Positions 25,470 to 34,211 of a stretch of 38,697 bases of DNA are shown here, piece after piece. Each line of letters begins with the position of its first letter. Position 1 is the first letter of the stretch. The position numbers and the translations under genes are program-made. The notes beneath the pieces are model-generated. The model was not told where the DNA came from and made no database searches. It saw only the letters and a program-made list of their open reading frames with translations. The stretch comes from Burkholderiaceae bacterium. GTDB taxonomy: Bacteria; Pseudomonadota; Gammaproteobacteria; Burkholderiales; Burkholderiaceae. The stretch lies in the NCBI GenBank assembly GCA_947380285.1, contig CANCQD010000005.1, positions 1 to 38,697 of the forward strand. The letters are read 5' to 3'.

Positions 25470-26005
25470 GAACTCAACGCTTTCTTGCGGGCTAAGAAGA
25501 GCGCGAATGGTAAAACTGCGAGCACTACCCACCCTAGACCAAGATGAAAGTAGGTTACAGCGCAGATAGTGATGGCAACTACAAGTAGCATAAGAGGAAA
25601 GCGAAACTCATCGCGTAGCATCTTAAAACCAGTTGAAGCAATGAGGCCTACACCTACTGCAGATATCCCTCGTAAAAGTCCTTTTACAGTATCTAGATAA
25701 CTGTAATGTTGATAGAGCATTGCTAGTAACAACACAATGGCAATGGGTCCGAGTGTAAGGCCAAGAACTGATGCAGCCGCTCCTCTCGCTCCCGCAAATC
25801 GGGAGCCAACACAAACTGCGAGATTAACAACATTAGGGCCTGGAACAATTTGGCAAATACCGAGGATGGCACTAAATTCCTCAGACGTCAGAATTTTGTC
25901 GCGCTCCACTAAAGTTCGTCTTGCCCAAGGAAGAACGCCACCAAATCCAGAGATACCAATTTTACTAAAACTAATAAATAGCTGTGAAGGTGTTAGGCTA
26001 TTCAT
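25466..26005 (-). CDS. chromate transporter family protein, first half-size subunit (ChrA N-domain type)
   Basis: A 179-residue partner of the preceding entry. The CHR signature is present as FGGVLPWARRTLVERDKIL and CQIVPGPNVVNLAV, with about five to six helices. The pairing of two half-size CHR genes in tandem is a known arrangement, equal to the two halves of full-length ChrA. It lies 22 bases after the D-2-hydroxyacid dehydrogenase gene in the same operon. The ribosome-binding site is weak. Its substrate is unproven. Confidence 0.9.
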   Translation of the reverse strand: MNSLTPSQLFISFSKIGISGFGGVLPWARRTLVERDKILTSEEFSAILGICQIVPGPNVVNLAVCVGSRFAGARGAAASVLGLTLGPIAIVLLLAMLYQHYSYLDTVKGLLRGISAVGVGLIASTGFKMLRDEFRFPLMLLVVAITICAVTYFHLGLGWVVLAVLPFALFLARKKALSS

Positions 26006-26027
26006 AAAATTCGTTTTGGTAAATAAA

Positions 26028-27005
26028 TTATTGAGGCTTAAAAGGGTGCGGCACGGGTTTATTTTCTAGCCAAGCCTCTAGTGATTCGGTGATGCCTTTA
26101 GAGAAGGTTGCGAATATAGGTTCAGCTATAAATCCAAGGTGTGGCGTTACTAGTAGGTTTGGAGTGTTACGAAGAATATCTTTTTCCGGAAGAGGCTCTA
26201 CATCAAAAACGTCTACCGCTGCTTGACCAGGTCTACCTGTAGCTAGCGCCTTTTGGAGATCTGGCATATTGATCAATGCAGCGCGTGAAGTATTAATCAA
26301 AATGGAGTCTGGACGCATCAGCCCTAATTGATCAGCGCTGATTAAGCCCTTAGTTCCGGGTCCGGCTACCAAGTGCATGGATACCACTTTGGAGGTTTTG
26401 AGAAGTTCTTCGAGGCTAACTGCTTTGGCATTTTCAGCGGCAGCACGTTCAGGCGTCATACGAGGACTCCAGGCTACAACTTCCATACCAAAGGCTGCGC
26501 CAACACGTGCTACACGACTACCGATCGCACCTAGACCCATAATTCCCAAGCGTTCGCCAGAGAGCATCGGCAGTAGAGACATGGCATCACGCCAGCCACC
26601 AGAAGCAATCAGTTTGTTTTCTTCAATCAGGCGCTTAGAGGCGCCCAAAATTAAAGCCCAAGTTAGTTCTGCAGTAGTTTCCTTGGAGGGGCCACCAGGA
26701 GTACAGGCCATAGGTATATTTCTGGAAACTAAGGCCGATGCTTCAAGGGTGCCATTGCGCTCACCAGTAAACATCAAAAACTTGAGCTTCGGTAAGCGCG
26801 CAATCATGGCTTCGTTGAAGGGGGACCGGTCTCTGACGATCGCAATTGCATCAGCATCTTTAACTGCTTCATATAAAGCCTCATCTCGCAGAGGTTCATG
26901 ATGGATGGTGAGCTTGGCTTGCTGGTCTAATTTTTCCCAATTAGAAAAACGGCGTAGCGCACGTTCATAGTCCCCGAGAACAACGATATTAGGCAATGCA
27001 GTCAT
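26028..27005 (-). CDS. D-2-hydroxyacid dehydrogenase family protein
   Basis: A 325-residue NAD-dependent dehydrogenase of the D-isomer-specific group. The dinucleotide motif is G157-L-G159-A-I-G162, and the triad is R241 (NTSRAAL), E270 (FDVEPLP) and H289 (VTPHLGF). It is not close to the 2-hydroxyacid dehydrogenase at 17253, as the motifs around the triad differ. It sits 24 bases after the MmgE/PrpD gene, so it probably oxidises or reduces a hydroxy acid in the same pathway. The substrate is unknown. Confidence 0.88.
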   Translation of the reverse strand: MTALPNIVVLGDYERALRRFSNWEKLDQQAKLTIHHEPLRDEALYEAVKDADAIAIVRDRSPFNEAMIARLPKLKFLMFTGERNGTLEASALVSRNIPMACTPGGPSKETTAELTWALILGASKRLIEENKLIASGGWRDAMSLLPMLSGERLGIMGLGAIGSRVARVGAAFGMEVVAWSPRMTPERAAAENAKAVSLEELLKTSKVVSMHLVAGPGTKGLISADQLGLMRPDSILINTSRAALINMPDLQKALATGRPGQAAVDVFDVEPLPEKDILRNTPNLLVTPHLGFIAEPIFATFSKGITESLEAWLENKPVPHPFKPQ

Positions 27006-27029
27006 GGATGAAAAGCTTTCAGGTAAAAA

Positions 27030-28403
27030 TTAGTCTGGGGTGCAAAGGCTTAGGATTTGCTTAAGGTCTGGCGCTTGTCCTAACTGCCAAAGTGCAGAAA
27101 TCAGCTGACGCGTTTTCTCTTTGCCAATAATAGGTTCAGCCAAACTGGTGAACTTTTGTTCCAAGTTAGCATCGCTCATTGGGTTCTCTACAGAGCCAAT
27201 TGCATTCTTCACGAAGATATGGACTTCTTTGCCATTTTTGAGGAAGGCTTTTACGTCAACTGATGCTTCGCTAATGGAAGTGTCCGTTGTGGCATTCACC
27301 TTGGCACGCAAGGCAACAACGTCAGGACGGTTTACGATGTCATCGGCATACTCACCTTCGCCGGCTTGGCCAAACATCAAGCCAACTGCACAGCCGTGAT
27401 AAACACTGAACTTACCTTCTAAACCATCTTTAGGTGTTTTCTTGCCGGTGAGTTCGAGTACAAGTGGGTGAACGCGCAGCTCAATACGCTCTACATCTTC
27501 TGCATTGACACCTTGGGCACGTAATTGTGCGCAGGCATCAATGGCTGGATGAATCACAATGCCACAAGCAAATGGTTTATAGGTATTTAAGGAGATTTCA
27601 AAAGATTTTCCTAGGGCGCGATCAATTTCTGACCAGTCACATTTCGTGGATACGGTTTGCATGTAGCCGCGACCAGCTTCAAGGGCTTTAGGGCTTGCAG
27701 TAAAACCATGCTTTGCCAGTAGGGCGGACAGTTGACCAGCACGTGCAGCACCACCCGGATGAAATGGTTTGGTCATCGTGCCAAATTGTTCGCGCATACC
27801 AACCGGTTGTGAGGCTGCAATACCTAGAGCCATTATTGTTTTTTGAAGATCAAGCCCCATCAAGCGAGAGCATGCAGCAGCAGATCCCAGCATGCCGGTA
27901 GAGCCAGTGATATGCCAACCGCGATGGTAGTGGTCTGGATACATTGCATTGCCAACTCGGCAAGCAACATCAATGCCTAGGACGAGAGAATCAATCATTT
28001 GACGTCCATTTGCATTGATGTGTTCTCCTAGCGCTAGGATGGCGGATGCTACAGGACCCGCAGGATGAATCACAGTCTTGAGGTGAGTGTCATCAAAGTC
28101 AAAGGTATGCGAGCTGATACCGTTAATCAGTGCAGCTCCACCCATATCTACCTTATCTTTGCGGCCGAGAATGCTGGCTTGTGGAGCTGGCTGAAATTCA
28201 CGAATAGCAGCTAGTGAAGATTCCACACTCTCATGATTGGCTGCACCGATGGCGCAACCAAGCCAGTTTAAAAATGTGCGATGCGCCTCGTGCTCTACTT
28301 CAGGTGTCCAACCTTGGCTTGGGTGGGCGTTGACAAACTCTGCCAATATTTTAGTCACTGGCGGTGCGTTGAGATCAGCTGCTGCGGCAATAGCGTGAGA
28401 CAT
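27030..28403 (-). CDS. MmgE/PrpD family protein
   Basis: A 457-residue protein of the 2-methylcitrate dehydratase/cis-aconitate decarboxylase superfamily. Recognisable segments are NWLGCAIGAANHESV near the start, ISSHTFDFDDTHLKTVIHP (the conserved D/H-rich active-site loop), and GMREQFGTMTKPFHPGGAARAG. Members dehydrate or decarboxylate tricarboxylic and related acids without metal. No prpB or prpC is present, so this is probably not the methylcitrate cycle but a related acid pathway served by the Bug proteins of this operon. AGGA precedes the ATG. Confidence 0.92.
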   Translation of the reverse strand: MSHAIAAAADLNAPPVTKILAEFVNAHPSQGWTPEVEHEAHRTFLNWLGCAIGAANHESVESSLAAIREFQPAPQASILGRKDKVDMGGAALINGISSHTFDFDDTHLKTVIHPAGPVASAILALGEHINANGRQMIDSLVLGIDVACRVGNAMYPDHYHRGWHITGSTGMLGSAAACSRLMGLDLQKTIMALGIAASQPVGMREQFGTMTKPFHPGGAARAGQLSALLAKHGFTASPKALEAGRGYMQTVSTKCDWSEIDRALGKSFEISLNTYKPFACGIVIHPAIDACAQLRAQGVNAEDVERIELRVHPLVLELTGKKTPKDGLEGKFSVYHGCAVGLMFGQAGEGEYADDIVNRPDVVALRAKVNATTDTSISEASVDVKAFLKNGKEVHIFVKNAIGSVENPMSDANLEQKFTSLAEPIIGKEKTRQLISALWQLGQAPDLKQILSLCTPD

Positions 28404-28454
28404 ATCAAAGTTCCTATAAAAGAGTAAAGTTTTTAATTAATAAGTTCTGAAAAA

Positions 28455-29459
28455 TTAGTCAATTTCAATATTACGATCTTTGGCAACCTTAGCCCAGCGT
28501 GCAATATCTTCTTTGATGTAGTTAGTAAATTGAGGAGGCGTCATAGGCATTAATGTCATTGCTTCACTAGTCATTTTTTCTGAGAAGTCTGGCAAAGCGA
28601 GAACTTTATTTAATTCTGCATTCAGCTTTGCGACAATGGCTGGCGGTAAATTGGCTGGTCCTACTAGGCCGTACCATTGTTGGCCGTCAAAGCCGTTATA
28701 GCCCAACTCTTTAAAGGTCGGAATATTGGGCGCTGCTGAACTTCGCTTGGCTCCAGTCACTGCAAGACCACGAACCCTGTTGGTGGTGATATACGGTAGC
28801 GCTGCAAACAGAGTGGGAAACATCGCTTGAGTTTGACCTGCTAATAAATCGGTATAAGCAGGGCCTACGCCACGATAAGGCACATGCACCATAAAGATTC
28901 CAGCAGCTAACTTCAGTTGCTCCATACCGAGATGGGTTAGTGTTCCTGGACCGGCAGACCCGTAACTTAATTTAGCGGGATTCTTTTTTGCGTAATCGAC
29001 AAACTCTTTAAAGTTCTTGATGGGTAGATCAGGATTAATAATGAGTACGTTTGGCGTTGCGCCAATCATGCCAATCGGCGTGAAGTCTTTGATGGCGTCG
29101 TAGGGTAATTTGCGTACTGCAGGATTAGTGCCATGTGTCCCTACATAAGCAATCATGAGGGTATAGCCATCAGCTGGCGCCTTAGCGGTTGCTTGTGATG
29201 CGATGGAGCCACCACCGCCACCCATGTTTTCAACAACAACCGTTTGGCCAATTGAACGAGAGAGTTTTTCTGCAACAGCGCGCGCAATATTATCAAGGCC
29301 CCCACCAGCAGCAACTGGCGCAATGAGTTTGATGGGCTTCACTGGGTAGGTCGGCACTGCACTCTCCGCCTGCGCATTGAAGTGGATGGCCATTCCCAGA
29401 AATGCACAGAGTAGGGATGATAAAAAAATCGGCATTTGCCGATTGATCGTCTTAGACAT
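28455..29459 (-). CDS. Bug family (TctC-like) periplasmic solute-binding protein 2
   Basis: A periplasmic binding protein of 334 residues from the ATG at 29459, with a signal peptide ending near HFNAQA. The Bug signature YPVKPIKLIAPVAAGGGLDN follows. A longer reading to 29516 begins at a TTG and adds a lysine- and histidine-rich stretch from a small repeat, so it is less likely. It is the first gene of the six-gene minus-strand operon, 51 bases before MmgE/PrpD, and probably delivers the acid used by that enzyme. The ribosome-binding site is weak. Confidence 0.9.
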   Translation of the reverse strand: MSKTINRQMPIFLSSLLCAFLGMAIHFNAQAESAVPTYPVKPIKLIAPVAAGGGLDNIARAVAEKLSRSIGQTVVVENMGGGGGSIASQATAKAPADGYTLMIAYVGTHGTNPAVRKLPYDAIKDFTPIGMIGATPNVLIINPDLPIKNFKEFVDYAKKNPAKLSYGSAGPGTLTHLGMEQLKLAAGIFMVHVPYRGVGPAYTDLLAGQTQAMFPTLFAALPYITTNRVRGLAVTGAKRSSAAPNIPTFKELGYNGFDGQQWYGLVGPANLPPAIVAKLNAELNKVLALPDFSEKMTSEAMTLMPMTPPQFTNYIKEDIARWAKVAKDRNIEID

Positions 29460-29491
29460 GTCTCGAGTCCGAATGGTTGTTATATTAATTT

Positions 29492-29514
29492 TGTGCTTCT
29501 TGTGCTTCTTGTGC
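29492..29514. repeat. short tandem repeat, 9-bp unit TGTGCTTCT, about 2.6 copies
   Basis: Two exact copies and a partial third lie just upstream of the Bug protein 2 start. They may be a slippage-prone site in the leader. No function can be read from the sequence. Confidence 0.6.
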
Positions 29515-29557
29515 AACTTGGCAATTCTACTATTTATGACCTCAATGCACTTCAGAC

Positions 29558-30328
29558 TTAGCCGGCATTAAGCTTTTTTCGAATAGAGCGCTCAACGGGG
29601 ATGGAATCTAGATTGGGCTCTAGCGCCTCACGCTCATCAAAGACAAAACAGCTGCCTTGGTAATGCGCAGACCCAACCTCTTCAAAGTATTTCAAAATTC
29701 CGCCCTCTAATTGGTAGCTATGCTCCATACCAATCTCTCGCATATATAAGCCCGATTTTTCGCAGCGAATGCCGCCAGTACAAAAGCTCACTAGTGTTTT
29801 ATCTGCTAACGCATCTTTGTGAGCAGATATCGCCTCTGGAAACTCAGTGAACTTTTCTATATTGAAATGCAAAGCATTTTCAAAGGTCCCGTAGTCGACT
29901 TCAAACGCGTTACGCGTATCTACCATCACCACAGGTCGACCAAGATCATCTGTGCCTCGATCTAACCACTCTTGCAATTTTTTTGGACTAATAAAATTAG
30001 CTCGACCTTCCTCTGGACGAATCGCTGGGTGATTCATGCGGATGATTTCATTTTTCAGTTTGATCAGCATTTTTTTGAAAGGCTGATCCTCGGACCAGCT
30101 TTCCTTGGCTTGAAGTGGCTTGAAACGGGGGTCGGTACGCAGCCAGTCTAGGAATCCGCGTAGCTCATCTGTTTTGCCAGCCAGAAACAGATTGATGCCT
30201 TCGCCAGTTAACAAGATAGTGCCTTTCAGTTGGCGAGCATTGCATTCATCAAGCATTTTGGCGCGCAGCTCTGGTAGGCCATCAAGGCTTACAAATAAAT
30301 AGGCGGCAATATTTAGAATCGACTTCAT
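29558..30328 (-). CDS. trhO: rhodanese-domain tRNA uridine(34) hydroxylase TrhO (UPF0176/YceA family), short form
   Basis: This enzyme hydroxylates U34 of some tRNAs (ho5U) in E. coli using oxygen. Here the protein is 256 residues: an N-terminal domain with GTILLTGEGINLFLAG, then a rhodanese domain with VDTRNAFEVDYGTF and catalytic C183 in SFCTGGIRCEKSG. The E. coli protein is longer at the C-terminus, so this is the short form. I start at the ATG at 30328 (GAGAG upstream); a longer frame to 30472 runs into the divergent gene's leader and lacks family character. It is divergent from Bug protein 3. Confidence 0.9.
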   Translation of the reverse strand: MKSILNIAAYLFVSLDGLPELRAKMLDECNARQLKGTILLTGEGINLFLAGKTDELRGFLDWLRTDPRFKPLQAKESWSEDQPFKKMLIKLKNEIIRMNHPAIRPEEGRANFISPKKLQEWLDRGTDDLGRPVVMVDTRNAFEVDYGTFENALHFNIEKFTEFPEAISAHKDALADKTLVSFCTGGIRCEKSGLYMREIGMEHSYQLEGGILKYFEEVGSAHYQGSCFVFDEREALEPNLDSIPVERSIRKKLNAG

Positions 30329-30416
30329 TTTTCTCTCACTGGGCTTGAGCAACATTATCGAGCAAATAGCCTGCGGGAGTGTTAATCTTAAGTTCTTATT
30401 TATAGGAGACAAATCC

Positions 30417-31430
30417 ATGCGGGGTCTAGCAAAAATGGCTAAAAGAGCCTTTAAAAACAGCCTATTAGCCACTTTGATGGCCTTGGGAGTAAGTGGTTTT
30501 GCTTTAGCTCAAACTGCGGGTGTTGGCACATGGCCCACTCAAAAGCCAATCCGTTTCATTGCGGTCTTTCCGCCAGGGGGTTCGGTTGATCAGGTTGCCC
30601 GTGTGTTGGCACCAGCCTTGCAGTCAGAGTTAAAGCAAAACGTGATTGTGGAGAACGTTGGTGGTGCCTCCGGTGTAATTGGTACCTCTGCGATGACGCG
30701 CTCAGATCCCGATGGATATACCTTTGCGGTGGTTTTTGATACCCATGGTGTTAATCCCAGCCTCAAAGATAAGCTCCCCTACGACTCTATTAAAGATATT
30801 GCTCCTGTTATTCTGGTGGGCACATCACCAATGGTCTTGGTTGCTAGTAAGAAGTCCGGCATTACCAGCTTCAAGCAGTTAGTGGACCTTTCTAAAACCG
30901 GCAAGCAATTTAGTTATGGCTCTATCGGTATTGGCAGCCTAGGACACTTAGCAATGGCTCGCCTTGCAAAACAAGCCGGCTTCGATTGGAATCACATTCC
31001 ATATCGTGGCGGTGGCCCTTTGATGCAAGATTCCTTGGGCGGTCAGGTTGAACTGGCAATCGGCTCCGAGTTTTTGGTGAAGCCCCATATTGATAGCGGC
31101 GGCGTAATTCCATTAGTGATTACTACAGCCAAGAGATCACCATCCCTGCCGAATGTGCCGACGATTTCTGAAAGTGGCTTCCCTGGATTTAGTGCTCCAG
31201 CTTGGTGGGCGGTATTGGCTCCGGGTAAAACTCCTCCGGCAGTTGTGGATGCGATGAACAAGGCCTTGAATAAGGCGCTGAAAACACCGGCAGTTGCTGA
31301 AAAGTTCAAGGCTCAAGGGATTCAAATTGTTGGTGGTACTCCTGAGGCTGCTCAAGAGTTTATTGGCAAGCAGATTGGCATCTGGGGCAAGTTTGTGATT
31401 GAAAATAACATTAAAGAAACTGCTCAGTAA
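30417..31430 (+). CDS. Bug family (TctC-like) periplasmic solute-binding protein 3
   Basis: A 337-residue binding protein with a signal peptide (about residues 1-32, ending GFALA) and the Bug signature KPIRFIAVFPPGGSVDQVAR. Further motifs are DPDGYTFAVVFDTHGVNPS and GSLGHLAMA. I start at 30417 because AGGAG (30404-30408) fits it; in-frame codons back to 30345 lack this. It is first in an operon with a CMD-like protein, a pirin and a methyltransferase (gaps of 22, 20 and 0 bases), unlike the other two Bug genes. Confidence 0.92.
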   Translation: MRGLAKMAKRAFKNSLLATLMALGVSGFALAQTAGVGTWPTQKPIRFIAVFPPGGSVDQVARVLAPALQSELKQNVIVENVGGASGVIGTSAMTRSDPDGYTFAVVFDTHGVNPSLKDKLPYDSIKDIAPVILVGTSPMVLVASKKSGITSFKQLVDLSKTGKQFSYGSIGIGSLGHLAMARLAKQAGFDWNHIPYRGGGPLMQDSLGGQVELAIGSEFLVKPHIDSGGVIPLVITTAKRSPSLPNVPTISESGFPGFSAPAWWAVLAPGKTPPAVVDAMNKALNKALKTPAVAEKFKAQGIQIVGGTPEAAQEFIGKQIGIWGKFVIENNIKETAQ

Positions 31431-31452
31431 GAATTATTTAAAAGAGATATTT

Positions 31453-32004
31453 ATGTCCGAACGTTTAATTCCGTATCAACCAATGGATTTGGCAGAGCCA
31501 GCTGAGCTAGTCGCAGCTATTCGCAAGAGACGTGGGGGCCAGTTCATTAATTTGGACCGCATGCTTTTGCATAGCGTTCCTATCGCAGAGGGCTGGAATC
31601 ATTTCATTGGCGAGATTCGTAACAACCTCTCTTTGGATCCTAAGTTGCGTGAACTGGCAATGTGTGGGGTAGCTGTCCTCAATGGTGCTGAATATGAATT
31701 CTTTCACCATGCACCTCCGTTTAAGAAAGCGGGCGGTACAGAAGAGCAGGTTCAAGGCTTAAGGTTAATTGGGCAGCCGAATTTCCCGAAAGACTTGTAC
31801 TCCCCAGTAGAAAACGATGCTGCTGAGCTCACTTTTCAGATGACACGCAACATCAAGGTGGACCCCGATTTGATGAAGCGCTTGCAAAAGGCGTTGGGAA
31901 GTACTGATTCAGTTGAGTTGGTAACGGTGATTGCTGCTTACAACATGGTGTCTCGTTTCTTGATTGCGCTTGACGTGAATCCTGAAGATCACCCTCCAGC
32001 CTAA
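31453..32004 (+). CDS. carboxymuconolactone decarboxylase (CMD) family protein
   Basis: A 183-residue AhpD/CMD-fold protein. The core helix pair contains LRELAMCGVAVLNGAEYEFF and HHAPPFKKAGGTEEQV. It has a single cysteine (C71) and no CxxC, so it is not an AhpD-type peroxidase; E80, H85 and H86 could form an acid-base site as in decarboxylases or hydrolases of the fold. AAGAGA precedes the ATG at 31453. It is 22 bases after Bug protein 3, which hints that it acts on the compound that this protein brings in. Confidence 0.88.
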   Translation: MSERLIPYQPMDLAEPAELVAAIRKRRGGQFINLDRMLLHSVPIAEGWNHFIGEIRNNLSLDPKLRELAMCGVAVLNGAEYEFFHHAPPFKKAGGTEEQVQGLRLIGQPNFPKDLYSPVENDAAELTFQMTRNIKVDPDLMKRLQKALGSTDSVELVTVIAAYNMVSRFLIALDVNPEDHPPA

Positions 32005-32024
32005 AAGACGCAGCATCTTTAAAT

Positions 32025-32879
32025 ATGATTCGTAATATTCAAACCATCATTCCTGGCATTGCGACTTCTGATGGTGCGGGCGTGAAATTACGTCGTAGTC
32101 TTGGTGGTCAGAATCAAATCAGGCTAGATCCATTTTTGATGCTTGATGAATTTTCATCAAATGATCCGAATGATTATGTAGCGGGTTTTCCTGCACATCC
32201 TCATCGTGGATTTGAGACGGTAACCTACATGCTTGAAGGTCACATGTTGCATGAAGATCATTTAGGCAATCAAGGACATCTGAAAACAGGTGGCGTGCAG
32301 TGGATGACGGCGGGGCGCGGGATTATTCACTCTGAGATGCCTCAGCAGGTCGGTGGCGCTATGCGTGGCTTTCAGTTGTGGATTAACTTACCCGCTCAAG
32401 AAAAAATGAAGCCGGCTGGATATAAGGATATTCAGCTTGAGGATATCCCAAAGATTGCTTTGGTAAACGGCGGTTCTGTAAAAGTCATTGCAGGCGCTTA
32501 CAACGGTGACGGCAAAGAAGTGCAAGGCCCGATTCAAGGGATTACCACTGCACCTATTTTTTTAGATGTGCAATTACCACCAAATGGTGAGTTCGAACAC
32601 CGCATACCAAAAGAGCTAAATGCCTTCGTTTATGTTTATGAGGGTGATCTTGAGGTAGGCGGACCCATGCGTGACGTACCAAGACAGGCTGCTATTGTGC
32701 TTGGAGATGGCGATCGTTTAAAAGCCAAATCAGGAGCTGCTGGCGCGCAATTTATTGTGCTTGCGGCGTTGCCTTTACATGAGCCCATCGTTCAATATGG
32801 CCCCTTTGTGATGAATACCCGTGCGGAGATTGAGCAAGCAATTGATGATTATCAAAACAATCGGTTCGTGGTTTCCTAG
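32025..32879 (+). CDS. pirin family protein
   Basis: A 284-residue bicupin. The first cupin has the pirin metal set H58-x-H60 (PAHPHRGFET) and H102-x-E104 (GIIHSEM), the same pattern as human pirin H56, H58, H101 and E103. Members bind iron; some cleave quercetin and others act as regulators. The second cupin (about residues 170-275) lacks these ligands. It lies 20 bases after the CMD gene and abuts the methyltransferase gene. The ribosome-binding site is weak. Confidence 0.93.
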   Translation: MIRNIQTIIPGIATSDGAGVKLRRSLGGQNQIRLDPFLMLDEFSSNDPNDYVAGFPAHPHRGFETVTYMLEGHMLHEDHLGNQGHLKTGGVQWMTAGRGIIHSEMPQQVGGAMRGFQLWINLPAQEKMKPAGYKDIQLEDIPKIALVNGGSVKVIAGAYNGDGKEVQGPIQGITTAPIFLDVQLPPNGEFEHRIPKELNAFVYVYEGDLEVGGPMRDVPRQAAIVLGDGDRLKAKSGAAGAQFIVLAALPLHEPIVQYGPFVMNTRAEIEQAIDDYQNNRFVVS

Positions 32880-34052
32880 GTGATTCAAACAACCGCCCTT
32901 CAATGGGAAGATGGTGGACAAACTCATAGTGCTAAGTGGCATTCTGAAAATGGTATTGCACCCCATAAAAAGATTCAAATCGCGGATGACACGCTGACTG
33001 CAGATGTCGCTTATCGCTTGGCTTGTGAAGGTACGGCGATGCTTTACAGGGGGGACTTTCAAAATGCGCGACAACTATTGCAGGCTTTGGTGCGAAGGGT
33101 AGACAAGCCTTCCAAAAAAGCCAAGCGGGTTGACCGTGTGGAAAAAGACAAAATCAAAAGTCCATTAGATATCTTCAACCTCCATCGCCTTGCCCAATCA
33201 CAACGAGCACGTATTCTCGGAATGGTTTTGATGCAGGTAAATGCCGATCACAGTATCCCCTTAAGGCGCGCACCAAATGTTACACAGGCCTGTCTTGAAG
33301 CCTACGGTCCGCAAGAAGACTCTTATGTCATTTCTTTGCGCGAACTACTCGGTGTTATTAGTGCCCATGAGTGGCGCAAAACAGGCGTTCAAGTGCTTAC
33401 TAGGGATGATGAAGAGGTTCGTATTCATCCGCACTATGGTGTCTTCTCTCCAGTACGAAGTGAATATATAAATTTGGTCCTGAAAGCCCCGTTGCCAGAC
33501 GCAATCAAACAAAGCTCTACAGCCTTTGATATTGGTACCGGAACTGGAGTCTTGGCAGTTGTTTTGGCTCTACGAGGTATTCAGAAAATTGTCGCAACCG
33601 ATCTAAATGATCGAGCTATTGTTTGTGCGAAAGAAAACATTGATCATTTAGGCCTGCATTCTCAGATTGAAATTCACAAAGCCAATCTGTTCCCTGAAGC
33701 AAAGGCTGCACTGATTGTTTGCAATCCGCCTTGGTTACCTGCTAGACCAAGCTCTTTGCTAGAGCATGCTGTATACGACCCTGATAGTCAGATGCTAAAA
33801 GGCTTTCTAGAAAAACTGAATGATCATCTGTTACCTCATGGTGAAGGCTGGCTCATTCTGTCTGATTTAGCGGAGCACCTAGGCTTAAGAACGAGACAAG
33901 AACTTCTCAACTGGATTGAGCAGGCTGGGCTGAAAGTGTTGGGGAGGGCCGATACCAAACCAACGCACCACAAAGTATTTGATAAAGAGGACGCATTGCA
34001 TGCAGCGCGATCAAAAGAAGTCACTTCACTTTGGCGTTTGACTTCAAAGTAG
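32880..34052 (+). CDS. class I SAM-dependent methyltransferase (HemK/RlmG-like NPPW motif)
   Basis: A 390-residue methyltransferase. The SAM-binding loop is F-D217-I-G-T-G-T-G, and the catalytic motif is N282-P-P-W285 (IVCNPPWLPA), which marks N-methylation of amino groups in glutamine, adenine or guanine. The N-terminal ~200 residues form an extra domain that I do not recognise, with a lysine-rich patch near residue 78. The start is a GTG that directly abuts the pirin stop, so translation is probably coupled. The target (rRNA, DNA or protein) is open. Confidence 0.82.
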   Translation: MIQTTALQWEDGGQTHSAKWHSENGIAPHKKIQIADDTLTADVAYRLACEGTAMLYRGDFQNARQLLQALVRRVDKPSKKAKRVDRVEKDKIKSPLDIFNLHRLAQSQRARILGMVLMQVNADHSIPLRRAPNVTQACLEAYGPQEDSYVISLRELLGVISAHEWRKTGVQVLTRDDEEVRIHPHYGVFSPVRSEYINLVLKAPLPDAIKQSSTAFDIGTGTGVLAVVLALRGIQKIVATDLNDRAIVCAKENIDHLGLHSQIEIHKANLFPEAKAALIVCNPPWLPARPSSLLEHAVYDPDSQMLKGFLEKLNDHLLPHGEGWLILSDLAEHLGLRTRQELLNWIEQAGLKVLGRADTKPTHHKVFDKEDALHAARSKEVTSLWRLTSK

Positions 34053-34211
34053 TAGCACACTAAATAGCCCTACAGGTGCCGTCCCCATTGGGATCATGGT
34101 TGTTTATCTACAGCAGCACCTCTAAAATCCTTGAGAATATTAGTTAACTTACTACAAGTTTTATCGGTAAGTCAGCTTGATTCATTCTCTTTTATTTCTT
34201 AAGGAAGCTAT

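Noticed and set aside
26377..26901. 174-codon open frame on the plus strand
   Set aside because: It lies fully inside the D-2-hydroxyacid dehydrogenase gene on the other strand, has no ribosome-binding site and no recognisable protein features.
29460..29516. Longer N-terminus of Bug protein 2 (HKKHKKHK)
   Set aside because: It begins at TTG and is encoded by a short tandem repeat ahead of a normal signal peptide that starts at 29459.
34053..34211. Fur box or riboswitch ahead of the TonB-like gene
   Set aside because: The 159-base gap is A/T-rich in its second half, but I could not find a convincing 19-base Fur palindrome or a known riboswitch pattern.
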